Source of the DNA: SLRI01 sp964393275
Lineage (GTDB): Bacteria; Pseudomonadota; Alphaproteobacteria; Geminicoccales; Geminicoccaceae
Reading direction: 5' to 3'
Length of the DNA stretch: 64,000 bases
NCBI GenBank assembly: GCA_964393275.1
Contig: CAYMTA010000003.1
Span: 1-64,000, forward strand
Shown one piece after another: positions 26,977 through 36,089 of the stretch (position 1 is the first letter of the stretch; each line of letters starts with the position of its first letter). The translations under genes were made by a program, and so were the position numbers. The notes under the pieces were generated by a model, which had not been told where the DNA came from, searched no databases, and was given only the letters and a program-made list of their open reading frames with translations.

Positions 26977-27729
26977 TTGAGCCTCGATCCCGAGACCTAT
27001 TGGCGGCAGCTCCTCGACGAGCGCAGCCTGCCCGAGGCGGCGGCAGCCGATCCCCTGGCCCGGGCCTATCTCGATTTCGCCGCACCCGCCCGGGTCGTGC
27101 TCGGCCACCTGGGGCAGAGCCTCGATGGCCAGATCGCGACCGCCTCCGGCCATGCGGCGAACGTGACCGGACCCGCCAACATCCGCCACCTGCACCGCCT
27201 CCGGGCCCTGGCCGACGCCGTCCTGGTCGGCGCCGGCACGGCCGCCTGCGACGACCCGCGACTGACCACGCGGCTGGTCCCTGGCCCGTCGCCGGTGCGC
27301 GTGGTGATCGACAGCCGGCGCCGACTCTGCGCCGATCTCGGCCTGTTCCGCTCCGGCCCGCCGACCCTGGTCGTCTGCGCCGAGGCCGCCCTGGACAGGG
27401 ACCGCCTCGGGCAGGCCGAGCTGCTCGGCGTGGAAGCCGATGCCGAAGGTGTCCGGCCGGCGGCGGTGCTCGACGCACTACGTGCCCGAGGGCTCAAGCG
27501 AATCTTCATCGAGGGCGGCGGGCGGACGGTCTCGCGCTTCCTCGCCGCCGGCTGCCTCGACCTCCTCCAGATCTGCATCGCCCCCGTCGTGATCGGCGCC
27601 GGCCGGCCGGGGATCTACCTGCCGCCGGCCGAGCGGATGGAGCAGGCGCTCCGGCTCCAGGGCCCCGCCATTGCGATGGGCGACGACGTGCTCTTCCACT
27701 TCAGGCTCGCCGCCGACGCTCGCTCCTGA
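26977..27729 (+). CDS. RibD C-terminal / dihydrofolate-reductase-like protein
   Basis: A 250-residue protein of the RibD_C superfamily: VVLGHLGQSLDGQIA, HLHRLRALADAVLVGAGTAACDDPRLT and IFIEGGGRTVSRFLAAG. The family reduces riboflavin-pathway ribosylamino-pyrimidines with NADPH. The N-terminal deaminase half of bifunctional RibD is missing. The start is TTG 26977 preceded by AAGGTGG; no in-frame ATG fits. With RibA at 18.3 kb it could serve riboflavin or a GTP-derived side pathway. Confidence 0.83.
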   Translation: MSLDPETYWRQLLDERSLPEAAAADPLARAYLDFAAPARVVLGHLGQSLDGQIATASGHAANVTGPANIRHLHRLRALADAVLVGAGTAACDDPRLTTRLVPGPSPVRVVIDSRRRLCADLGLFRSGPPTLVVCAEAALDRDRLGQAELLGVEADAEGVRPAAVLDALRARGLKRIFIEGGGRTVSRFLAAGCLDLLQICIAPVVIGAGRPGIYLPPAERMEQALRLQGPAIAMGDDVLFHFRLAADARS

Positions 27730-27823
27730 GGGCGTGGCTGGCACTTGACACCATGTGGCGGGCTGCGGGACAGTCGCGCGCAAGTCGGAAGGTTGTCCGA
27801 CCACTGTTCAGGGAGAGAACCTC

Positions 27824-29134
27824 ATGCGGCGCTCGCTCGTCATAGCCGGCTTCGTGGCGGCACTGCTCGGCGGCACCTCGCTCGCCTCGGCCGAGTCGAT
27901 CACCATCGCCACGGTCAACAATTCCGACATGATCATCATGCAGAAGCTCGCCTCCCAATGGGAGCAGGAGACCGGCAACTCGATCGAGTGGGTGGTGCTC
28001 GAGGAGAACGTGCTGCGCCAGCGCGTGACCACCGACATCGCCACCGGCGGCGGGCAGTTCGACATCATCACCATCGGCTCCTACGAGACGCCGATCTGGG
28101 GTGCCCAGGGCTGGCTCGTGCAGCTCGACGATCTGGGCGACGACTACGACTACGACGACATCTTCCAGTCCGTGCGCAACGGCCTGTCGTACGACGGCAG
28201 CCTCTATTCCCTGCCCTTCTACGCCGAGAGCTCCTTCACCTTCTATCGCAAGGATCTGTTCGACGAGGCCGGCATCGAGATGCCGGACAAGCCGACCTAC
28301 GACCAGATCGCCGAGTACGCCGCCAAGCTCACCGACAAGTCGAAGGAGCAATATGGCTTCTGCCAGCGCGGCAAGCCCGGCTGGGGCGAGAACATGGCCT
28401 TCGTCGGCCCGATGGTGAATGCCTTCGGCGGCCGCTGGTTCGACATGGACTGGCAGCCGCAGCTCACCACCGAGCCGTGGAAGAAGGCGGTCACCTATTA
28501 TGTCGAGAACCTGAACGCCTACGGGCCGCCCGGTGCTGCCTCCAACGGCCACAACGAGAACCGTGCCCTCTTCGCCACCGGCCATTGCGCGCTCTGGGTC
28601 GACGCGACCTCGGCCGCCGGCTTCATCTACAACCCGAACGAAAGCCAGGTCGCCGACAAGACCGCCTTCACCGCGGCACCGATGGAGGTCACCGACAAGG
28701 GCTCGGGCTGGTTCTGGGCGTGGGCGCTCGGCATCCCGAGCTCGTCGGGCAAGGTCGACACCGCCAAGTCCTTCATCAAATGGGCGACCAGCAAGGACTA
28801 TGTCGAGCTCGTCGGCGAGAGCGTGGGTTGGGTCTCGGCACCTCCGGGCACCCGCGAATCGACCTATGCCAATCCCAAGTACATCGAGGCGGCGCCGTTC
28901 GCCGAGGTGGTTCGTGACGCGGTCGCCAATGCCGACATCACCGACGCGACCCTCGAGCCGGTGCCTTATGTCGGCATCCAGTATGTCGCCATCCCCGAGT
29001 TCCAGGGCATCGGCACGACCGTCGGGCAGAACATCGCGGCGGCCCTCACCGGCCAGATGACCGTCGACCAGGCGCTCGAGGCGTCGCAGGCCTCGACCGA
29101 GCGGACGATGAAGCAGGCCGGCTACATCAAGTAG
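27824..29134 (+). CDS. polyol ABC transporter substrate-binding protein (SmoE/MtlE-like)
   Basis: A 436-residue binding protein with a Sec signal (MRRSLVIAGFVAALLGGTSLASA). It contains SITIATVNNSDMIIMQ, ENVLRQRVTTDIATGGGQFD, GWGENMAFVGPMVNAFGGRWFDMDW and LWVDATSAAGFI, all close in style to SmoE, the sorbitol/mannitol-binding protein of alphaproteobacteria. It opens an operon with two permeases, two SDRs and an epimerase, but no ATPase. A 15-bp hairpin follows the stop. Confidence 0.93.
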   Translation: MRRSLVIAGFVAALLGGTSLASAESITIATVNNSDMIIMQKLASQWEQETGNSIEWVVLEENVLRQRVTTDIATGGGQFDIITIGSYETPIWGAQGWLVQLDDLGDDYDYDDIFQSVRNGLSYDGSLYSLPFYAESSFTFYRKDLFDEAGIEMPDKPTYDQIAEYAAKLTDKSKEQYGFCQRGKPGWGENMAFVGPMVNAFGGRWFDMDWQPQLTTEPWKKAVTYYVENLNAYGPPGAASNGHNENRALFATGHCALWVDATSAAGFIYNPNESQVADKTAFTAAPMEVTDKGSGWFWAWALGIPSSSGKVDTAKSFIKWATSKDYVELVGESVGWVSAPPGTRESTYANPKYIEAAPFAEVVRDAVANADITDATLEPVPYVGIQYVAIPEFQGIGTTVGQNIAAALTGQMTVDQALEASQASTERTMKQAGYIK

Positions 29135-29144
29135 GCCGGCGGCC

Positions 29145-29181
29145 GCATCCCCGGCGGCCATCATCGGGCCGCCGGGGATGC
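29145..29181 (+). terminator. strong hairpin between binding-protein and permease genes
   Basis: GCATCCCCGGCGGCC (29145-29159) pairs fully with its complement (29167-29181), 15 bp with a seven-base loop. No U-run follows. In ABC operons such structures usually stop part of the transcription or protect the abundant binding-protein mRNA, giving more binding protein than permease. Confidence 0.65.
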
Positions 29182-29230
29182 GTCACCATCGAGCGTTCCC
29201 TCAACCAAGAACGGGACAGGTCGCCAGGTC

Positions 29231-30106
29231 ATGAAGGCAGCGCGTGCCAGCCGACTAGGGACCATGGCCCTCGTGGCCCCCTCGGTGATCGTCCTGGTCC
29301 TCTGGATGATCGTGCCGCTGGTGATGACGCTCTGGTTCAGCTTCCAGCGCTACAACCTGCTGAACCCGATGATCAAGGGCTTCGTCGGCTTCGAGAACTA
29401 CCGGTACATGCTCGAGGACCCGGCGCTCTTGACCTCGCTGGTCAACACGCTGCTCCTGGTCGGCTGGGTGCTGGTCCTCACCGTCGTCCTCGGCACCCTG
29501 CTCGCGGTGCTCTACGACCAGCCCTTCTGGGGCAATGGCGTCTGCCGCGTCCTCGTGATCGCCCCCTTCTTCGTCATGCCGACCGTCAGCGCGCTGATCT
29601 GGAAGAACCTCCTGATGCACCCGGTCAACGGGTTCACGGCGTTCCTGGCGAAGAGCGTCGGCCTCCAGCCGATCGACTGGTTCACCAACATCCCCCTGAC
29701 CTCGATCGTCATCATCGTCGCCTGGCAGTGGATCCCGTTCGCCTTCCTCATCCTCCTGACCGCCATCCAGTCGCTCGACGACGAGCAGAAGGAGGCGGCC
29801 CGCATCGACGGTGCCGGACCCTTCGCCTTCTTTTTCTTCATCATCGTGCCGCATCTCAAGCGCGCGATCAGCGTCGTCATCATGATCGAGACGATCTTCT
29901 TTTTGACCATCTTCGCCGAGATCTTCGTCACCACCTCGGGCGGGCCGGGCCTCGCCACTACCAACCTCGCCTATCTCATCTACATCAAGGCGCTGCTCGA
30001 GTTCGACATCGGCTTCGCCTCGGCTGGCGGGGTGATCGCCATCATCCTCGCCAACATCGTCGCCATCTTCCTCGTGCGCACCGTCGCACGGACCCTGGAG
30101 GTCTGA
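29231..30106 (+). CDS. polyol ABC transporter permease 1 (SmoF-like)
   Basis: A 291-residue binding-protein-dependent permease with six membrane segments. The cytoplasmic EAA motif is EAARIDGAGPFAFFFFIIVPHL, which docks to the ATPase. It belongs to the MalF-type half of a CUT1 importer. It is followed two bases later by the second permease. Its ATPase is not encoded in this operon. Confidence 0.92.
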   Translation: MKAARASRLGTMALVAPSVIVLVLWMIVPLVMTLWFSFQRYNLLNPMIKGFVGFENYRYMLEDPALLTSLVNTLLLVGWVLVLTVVLGTLLAVLYDQPFWGNGVCRVLVIAPFFVMPTVSALIWKNLLMHPVNGFTAFLAKSVGLQPIDWFTNIPLTSIVIIVAWQWIPFAFLILLTAIQSLDDEQKEAARIDGAGPFAFFFFIIVPHLKRAISVVIMIETIFFLTIFAEIFVTTSGGPGLATTNLAYLIYIKALLEFDIGFASAGGVIAIILANIVAIFLVRTVARTLEV

Positions 30107-30108
30107 CG

Positions 30109-30921
<813 letters not shown>

Positions 30922-30993
30922 CCTGATGGCGAGCCTCAACCTGCGCCGGGCACCCGTTCATCGCCACACCCTACCCTCCGAGGAGGCTGCCCC

Positions 30994-31764
30994 GTGTACC
31001 GCGACAAGTACGACCTGACCGGCCGCGTCGCCGTCGTCACCGGCGGCGGCCGGGGCATCGGCTTCGAGAGCGCGCGGGCACTCGGCGAATGCGGCGCCCA
31101 CGTGGTCATCGCCGAGCTCGACGCGGCGACCGGCCCCAGGGCCGTGACAGCGCTCGAGCAGGAGGGCTGCTCGGCCGAGTACGTGCACCTCGACGTCACC
31201 AAGCCCGCCGCCGTCACCGCCGCCGCCGACGCGCTGCAGGAGCGGCACGGCCGGATCGACATCCTCGTCGCCTGTGCCGGCATCGCCAAGGGCACGCCCG
31301 GCGAGAGCGTGTCCGACGAGGAATGGCTGCTGGTCCTCGACATCAACCTGAACGGCGTCTTCTGGTGCAACCGCGCCTTCGGCCGGCACATGCTCGCACG
31401 CGGCAAGGGCAGCATCGTCAATATCGGCTCGATGAGCGGCATCATCTCGAACAAGCCGCAGGAGCAGAGCCACTACAACGCGTCCAAGGCCGGCGTGCAC
31501 ATGCTGACCAAATCCCTGGGCGGCGAGTGGGCGACGCGCGGGGTCCGGGTCAACGCGGTGGCCCCCACCTATATCGCGACGGAGATGACCAAGGCCGGCC
31601 GCGAGAACCCCCAATGGCTGCCGACCTGGCTCGAGATGACGCCGATGAACCGGGTCGGCGAGCCGCACGAGATCGCCTCGGCCGTGCTGTTCCTCGCCAG
31701 CGACGCCTCGAGCCTGATGACCGGCAGCATCGTCGTCGTCGATGGCGGCTACACCATCTGGTGA
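30994..31764 (+). CDS. SDR-family polyol dehydrogenase
   Basis: A 256-residue classical SDR: VVTGGGRGIGFESA (NAD-binding), NIGSMSG (Ser), and YNASK (Tyr, Lys). GTG 30994 follows AGGAGG by seven bases. It belongs to the group of sorbitol, xylitol or L-xylulose reductases and probably oxidises the imported polyol to a ketose. The exact substrate is not fixed by these motifs. Confidence 0.9.
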   Translation: MYRDKYDLTGRVAVVTGGGRGIGFESARALGECGAHVVIAELDAATGPRAVTALEQEGCSAEYVHLDVTKPAAVTAAADALQERHGRIDILVACAGIAKGTPGESVSDEEWLLVLDINLNGVFWCNRAFGRHMLARGKGSIVNIGSMSGIISNKPQEQSHYNASKAGVHMLTKSLGGEWATRGVRVNAVAPTYIATEMTKAGRENPQWLPTWLEMTPMNRVGEPHEIASAVLFLASDASSLMTGSIVVVDGGYTIW

Positions 31765-31775
31765 GGAGCTGAAGA

Positions 31776-32069
31776 ATGCCCGCCTATGTCATGGCGACCA
31801 TCGAGGTCACCGACCCGGTGGCCTACGAGGACTACAAGAAGGCTGGCGCGGCCGCGATAGCGCGCCACGGCGGCCGTTATCTGGTGCGCGGCGGCCGGAC
31901 CCGCGTGGTGGAAGGGGAATTCCCGGGCAGCCGCTTCGTGCTGCTGGAGTTCCCCGACTACGCGACGGCCGAGGGCTTCGTCGCGTCCGAGGAGTACGTG
32001 GCCGCCAAGGCGCTGCGCGCCGAGGCCGCCGTCATGAGCATGGTCATTCTCGAGGGGTATGTGCCTTGA
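31776..32069 (+). CDS. DUF1330-domain protein
   Basis: A 97-residue ferredoxin-like fold protein of the DUF1330 family (PAYVMATIEVTDPVAYEDY, GGRYLVRGGRTRVVEG). The family has no assigned function and often lies in catabolic operons. The stop overlaps the TTG start of the next gene (TTGA, 32066-32069), showing translational coupling with the sorbitol-dehydrogenase-like gene. Confidence 0.88.
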   Translation: MPAYVMATIEVTDPVAYEDYKKAGAAAIARHGGRYLVRGGRTRVVEGEFPGSRFVLLEFPDYATAEGFVASEEYVAAKALRAEAAVMSMVILEGYVP

Positions 32070-32851
32070 AGCTGCAGGACAAGGTTGCCGTCATCACCGG
32101 CGGGGCGCGCGGCATCGGCCGGGCGATCGCCGAGGCCTATGCCACGGAGGGGGCGAGGGTGGTCGTGGCCGACATCCTCGAGAAGGACGCTCGCGCGACC
32201 GCCCAGGCCATCGGCCGGGGCGCCTTCGCCCTTAGGATCGACGTCACCGACCAGGCCTCGATCGACGCCATGGTGAAGGCCGTGGTCGAGGAGGCGGGCA
32301 GGATCGACATCCTGGTCAACAACGCCGCCATCTTCAACATGGCCCCGGTGCTCGAGGTCACCCGCGAGGACTGGGACCGCAATTTCGACATCAACACCAA
32401 AGGGCTCTTCTTCACGCTTCAGGCCGTGGCCCGGCAGATGGTCGACCAGGCCGCCCGCGACCCGAAGTGGCGCGGCAAGATCATCAACATGGCGAGCCAG
32501 GCGGGCAGGCGGGGCGAATCGCTGGTGACCGCCTATTGCGCGTCGAAGGCCGCCGTCATCTCGATCACCCAGAGCACCGCCAAGGGCCTGATCCCGCACC
32601 GGATCAACGTCAACGGCATCGCCCCCGGCGTGGTCGACACGCCCATGTGGGACGAGGTGGACCGGCTATTCGCGAAATACGAGAACCGGCCGATCGGCGA
32701 GAAGAAGCGGCTGGTGGGCGAGGAGGTGCCCTTCGGCCGCATGGGCGTGCCCGAGGACCATGCCGGCGCCGCCGTGTTCCTGGCATCCAGCGATTCCGAC
32801 TACGTGCTGGCACAGACGCTGAATGTCGACGGCGGCAACTGGATGAGCTGA
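32066..32851 (+). CDS. smoS: SmoS-like sorbitol/galactitol dehydrogenase (SDR)
   Basis: A 261-residue classical SDR with GGARGIGRAIAEAYATEGARV, NMASQAGRRGE and YCASK. The ending YVLAQTLNVDGGNWMS is the characteristic C-terminus of Rhodobacter SmoS, which oxidises D-sorbitol to D-fructose and galactitol to L-tagatose. The start is TTG 32066, in frame and overlapping the DUF1330 stop. Its presence supports a polyol importer role for the genes upstream. Confidence 0.9.
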   Translation: MKLQDKVAVITGGARGIGRAIAEAYATEGARVVVADILEKDARATAQAIGRGAFALRIDVTDQASIDAMVKAVVEEAGRIDILVNNAAIFNMAPVLEVTREDWDRNFDINTKGLFFTLQAVARQMVDQAARDPKWRGKIINMASQAGRRGESLVTAYCASKAAVISITQSTAKGLIPHRINVNGIAPGVVDTPMWDEVDRLFAKYENRPIGEKKRLVGEEVPFGRMGVPEDHAGAAVFLASSDSDYVLAQTLNVDGGNWMS

Positions 32852-32855
32852 CCCG

Positions 32856-33767
32856 ATGCCGTTCACCCTCGGCGTCAACACCAACGCCTTCGTCAACCGG
32901 ATCGTCGAGCCGGAAGAGCTGGTGCGCACCGTGGTGGACGGGATCGGCCTCAGGCGCATCCAGCTCACGCCGGAAATCCTGAGCCCGGACTGGCCGGCGG
33001 ACGTGATCGCGTCCCAGGTCCGCCGCTGGAACGCGGCCTGCGCCCGGCACGGTGCCCGGATCACCACGACCTTCACCGGCAACTACACCCGCCTCAACAG
33101 CCTCTGCCACCCCGACGCCGGCGTGCGGGCCCACTGGCGGGCCTGGCTCGGGCGGCTGATCGACATCACCGCCGACCTCGGGGCCAGCGCCACCGGCAGC
33201 CAGATCGGCATCCTGACCTACGCGGACGACCGCGACCCCGCCCGCCGCGCCGTCCGCTTCGCCGAGGCCCGCGACCATTGGCATGGCCTCGCCGAGCACG
33301 CCAAGGGGCGCGGCCTCGCCTGCCTGATGTGGGAGCCCATGTCGATCAGCCGCGAGTTCGGCCAGACCATCGAGGCCTGCCGGCGGGACCACGCCGCCCT
33401 CGCCGAGGGCTCGCCCTTGCCGATCCTGATCAATCTCGACATCGACCACGGCGACGTCACCTCGCCCGACCCCGCCGACACCGACCCCTACGCCTGGGCC
33501 GAGGCCTTCGCCGCCCTGAGCCCCGTCGTCCACATCAAGCAGAGCTCGATGGACAAGGGCGGCCACCGCCCCTTCACCGCCGACTACAACGCCAAGGGGC
33601 GCGTGGTCCCAAAACGGCTGATCCAGGCCCTCGAGCAAGGCGGCGGCCAGAGCAACGAGCTCGTCTTCGAGTTCACCTTCCGCGAGCGCGAGCCGACCGA
33701 CAGCGAGGTGGTCGCCGCACTCAAGGAGTCCGTGGATTTCTGGCGGGACTGGGTGAGCCTGGGGTGA
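32856..33767 (+). CDS. eryC: TIM-barrel sugar-phosphate epimerase/isomerase (EryC-like)
   Basis: A 303-residue xylose-isomerase-superfamily protein. Likely metal ligands lie in LMWEPMS (Glu), LINLDIDHGDV (Asp, His) and FEFTFRERE (Glu). EryC of Brucella, a tetrulose-4-phosphate racemase in erythritol use, belongs to this superfamily. The assignment rests on fold and on EryA, EryB and EryH homologues nearby, so it is good for family and moderate for function. It starts four bases after SmoS. Confidence 0.75.
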   Translation: MPFTLGVNTNAFVNRIVEPEELVRTVVDGIGLRRIQLTPEILSPDWPADVIASQVRRWNAACARHGARITTTFTGNYTRLNSLCHPDAGVRAHWRAWLGRLIDITADLGASATGSQIGILTYADDRDPARRAVRFAEARDHWHGLAEHAKGRGLACLMWEPMSISREFGQTIEACRRDHAALAEGSPLPILINLDIDHGDVTSPDPADTDPYAWAEAFAALSPVVHIKQSSMDKGGHRPFTADYNAKGRVVPKRLIQALEQGGGQSNELVFEFTFREREPTDSEVVAALKESVDFWRDWVSLG

Positions 33768-33791
33768 GGACCAGGCGAGGACCTCGGGCGT

Positions 33792-33853
33792 GGGGACACC
33801 TTCCTTTTTAACCATGCGCGTCAACGCGCATGGTTAAAAAGGAAGGTGTCCCC
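33792..33853. repeat. palindromic element copy 1 (perfect 30-bp arms)
   Basis: A 62-bp element whose arms (33792-33821 and 33824-33853) are exact complements around CA. Each end reads GGGGACACCTTCCTTTTT inward. It lies between the convergent EryC-like gene and higA and could terminate both. It has two relatives at 34260-34343 and 49025-49083. It resembles non-autonomous elements mobilised by REP-associated (IS200-like) transposases; no transposase is in the window. Confidence 0.85.
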
Positions 33854-33891
33854 AGTGCTCTCCAGGTCGTGACAATTTCCCGGACCGGCTC

Positions 33892-34173
33892 CTAAGCCGG
33901 CTCGAAGCGCCGCACGTCGATCCGGTCCTGCCGCCGCCTGACCTCGGCGAGGTCATGGGCGAGCTGCACGCGCAGCAGATGATCCGCCTTCGGGCCGAAG
34001 GCCTTCTCGATCCGAATGGCCATCTCGGGCGTCAGGGCGACCCGGCCATTGAGCAGGTTTGACAAGGTGGGCCGGGCCACGCCCAGCACCTCGGCGGCGT
34101 CGGTGACGCTCAGTCCGAGCGGCTCCAGCACTTCATGGCGGACGATGGGTCCCGGATGTGATGGATCATTCAT
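33892..34173 (-). CDS. higA: HigA-family antitoxin (orphan)
   Basis: A 93-residue Xre-type HTH protein: LEPLGLSVTDAAEVLGVARPTLSNLLNGR is the HigA helix-turn-helix, and EMAIRIEKAFGPKADHLLRVQ follows as in HigA. GAGGAGGGGG precedes ATG 34173. HigA normally neutralises HigB and represses its own operon. Here only the last codons of higB remain upstream (34200-34259), so this is an antitoxin without a working partner in the window. Confidence 0.9.
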   Translation of the reverse strand: MNDPSHPGPIVRHEVLEPLGLSVTDAAEVLGVARPTLSNLLNGRVALTPEMAIRIEKAFGPKADHLLRVQLAHDLAEVRRRQDRIDVRRFEPA

Positions 34174-34199
34174 TCGCGTCCCCCTCCTCGGGCTGGCTT

Positions 34200-34259
34200 T
34201 CAGTGATAGTCGATCAGGTCGACGTCGAAGGCATCGCCGGCTGTCATATGGACAGGCGG
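34200..34259 (-). pseudogene. higB: 3' remnant of higB toxin gene, truncated by a palindromic element
   Basis: The minus-strand reading ending at TGA 34200-34202 gives MTAGDAFDVDLIDYH, the classical HigB C-terminus (GDAxxVxIxDYH). Immediately upstream, at 34260, the palindromic element copy 2 begins and the HigB frame is lost. No other higB sequence lies on the far side of the element before tpi. The toxin is therefore deleted apart from about 18-20 codons. Confidence 0.8.
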
Positions 34260-34343
34260 GGGGACACCTCCCTTTTTAACCATTCCACATTTGATCGACG
34301 GCCATGCACGTCAATGCGAATGGTTAAAAAGGGAGGTGTCCCC
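34260..34343. repeat. palindromic element copy 2 (25-bp arms, 34-bp centre)
   Basis: The arms GGGGACACCTCCCTTTTT and complement extend 25 bp (34260-34284, 34319-34343). The centre has CATGCACGTCAATGCG, similar to the core of copy 1, so copy 2 looks like copy 1 with an added segment on the left. Copies 1 and 2 also share the right flank AGTGCTC just outside the element. Confidence 0.85.
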
Positions 34344-34359
34344 AGTGCTCCCACGCCTG

Positions 34360-35145
34360 TCAAGTCCTCCGCGTTGCCATTCCCGTCAACACCCCCGCCA
34401 CCTGCCGTGCGAGGCCGAGCAGGCCCCCGACCGTCCAGGCCGCCCGGCCGACGAAGAGGCCGTCGATCTCGGGCTCGGCGGCGAGGGCTTCGGCGTTCGC
34501 CGGATTGACGCTGCCGCCATAGAGCACCGGCACGCTGCCGCCGTGCAGGTCCGATACCGCGCTCTTGATCACGCCATGGATGGCGTTGGCGTAGTCGGGC
34601 GAGGCCGGCTCGCCGCCCTCGCCGATCGCCCAGACCGGCTCGTAGGCGAGCAGCACGCGGTCGAGGTCGGCGGCGGCGACGCCGGCGAGCGCCATGCGCG
34701 CCTGGCGGGCGACGGTGACGGCGGCGGCCTCGAGCGAGCGCTCCTCCGCCGTCTCGCCGACGCACACCAGCGGCATCAGCCCGGCGGCGAGCACCGCCTT
34801 GACCTTGGCGTTGACGGCGACGTCGGTCTCGCCGAAATGGGCGCGCCGCTCGCTGTGGCCGAGCTCGACCAGGGCGGCCCCGCACTCGGCGATCTGTGGC
34901 GCCGAGATCTCGCCGGTCCAGGCCCCGGCATCGGCCCAGTGGCAGTTCTGGGCACCGACCAGGACGGGCGTTGACGCCAAAGCCGCCGCCACCTCGGCCA
35001 GGGCCGTGAAGGGCGGCAGCACGAAGAGCCGAAGCGGCAGGTCGCCCAGATCGGGCGCCGCGCGGAGCGCTTCGGCATAGGCGCGGGCCTCGGCACGGGT
35101 CCTGTTCATCTTCCAGCCGGTGCCGAGCCAGAACCTCCTTTCCAT
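34360..35145 (-). CDS. triose-phosphate isomerase homologue, TpiA2/EryH-like
   Basis: A 261-residue TIM barrel. The catalytic Lys is in WKMN, the His in LGHSERR, the Glu in AYEPVWAIG, and the phosphate loop is YGGSVNPANA. The usual GNWKMN reads GTGWKMN, and loop 6 is altered (GEGGEPASP), as in the TpiA2 group, which in Brucella (EryH) isomerises D-3-tetrulose-4-phosphate in erythritol use. ATG 35145 follows GGAGG. It is probably a catabolic rather than glycolytic TPI; inference. Confidence 0.88.
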   Translation of the reverse strand: MERRFWLGTGWKMNRTRAEARAYAEALRAAPDLGDLPLRLFVLPPFTALAEVAAALASTPVLVGAQNCHWADAGAWTGEISAPQIAECGAALVELGHSERRAHFGETDVAVNAKVKAVLAAGLMPLVCVGETAEERSLEAAAVTVARQARMALAGVAAADLDRVLLAYEPVWAIGEGGEPASPDYANAIHGVIKSAVSDLHGGSVPVLYGGSVNPANAEALAAEPEIDGLFVGRAAWTVGGLLGLARQVAGVLTGMATRRT

Positions 35146-35259
35146 CGCATGGCCTCCCCGTTCAGCGCCTCTCGACGCGGATGTCATCAGCCTCGAACCT
35201 GTTCACCCGGCCAGCTTCCCCGTCGACTTGCGCCTGGCCCGACGGCAGGCGGATGTCGG

Positions 35260-35913
35260 CTACAGGCCGGCCGCGTCCAGCAGGTGCGCCCAGGCGGTCG
35301 GCAGGATGCTAGTGGCCACCAAGTGTCCGCCGCTCATGAGGAATTTGTCCACCAAGCCCTCCTTATCGACAGACTCCTCGACTACCGGCCCCGGGCCGGC
35401 GACGATCTGGATCACGGTCGAGAGCTGGATGGCGAGGTACAGGCAGGACATTGTGTCATCGCTCGTGCTGACGAAGCATGGGCACGGTAGCTCCGTGTAA
35501 TCCTTGGTGAGCACTATCATCGACACGATCGCGCTCACGCCGCTGTGCTCGTGTTGCATGATCGGGAACTGGAGGTCGTAGTAGTCGCTCGCCTGTTCCG
35601 GCGTCGCGAAGATGAGAAAGACGGCGACCGCATCCCGATAGAGCTCGCGCTGGCGCTGGAAGGTCGCGGCCGCGCCGGCGACCACCCCATGCTCCGCGGC
35701 TTCCGCCGGCATCGCGCCCGTCAGCGTCTCGAGCCATCGATAGCCCTGGTCCAGCGTGCTCTGGTCGAAGGGCATGTCGGCCAGCGCCCTGGCGAGGGCC
35801 TCGGCATCGTCAGCCGCTGCGGGACGCAGGGGCGACAGGCCGATGAGCAGGCCGAGCCCCAGCGCCGCGAGGCCGCGGGAAGCCACCGGGAACCGGCGCA
35901 ACGAAAGGTTCAT
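35260..35913 (-). CDS. secreted protein of unknown function
   Basis: A 217-residue protein with a signal peptide (RGLAALGLGLLIGLSPLRPAAA) after a short Arg-rich start, so exported. The mature part is alpha-helical in look, with EALARALADMPFDQST, QFPIMQHEHSGVSAIVSMIV and a Cys pair in ELPCPCFVS. No family was recognised. Start ATG 35913 is taken because the signal peptide follows. Confidence 0.65.
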   Translation of the reverse strand: MNLSLRRFPVASRGLAALGLGLLIGLSPLRPAAADDAEALARALADMPFDQSTLDQGYRWLETLTGAMPAEAAEHGVVAGAAATFQRQRELYRDAVAVFLIFATPEQASDYYDLQFPIMQHEHSGVSAIVSMIVLTKDYTELPCPCFVSTSDDTMSCLYLAIQLSTVIQIVAGPGPVVEESVDKEGLVDKFLMSGGHLVATSILPTAWAHLLDAAGL

Positions 35914-36089
35914 GGCACGCTCTGCCCGCTCGACCATTGATCTTGGCCCGGCTTGCCCAGGTGGAAACACCCCCAGACAATGAGATTGAGCCGGAAAATC
36001 TCGGTGCGCAACTCGATAGCGCCCCTTGACAGCCTGCCGCCTTGTTGGGCAAGGTGGCGAAAGAAAGTTCAAGGGTTGCAAAAAAGTTC

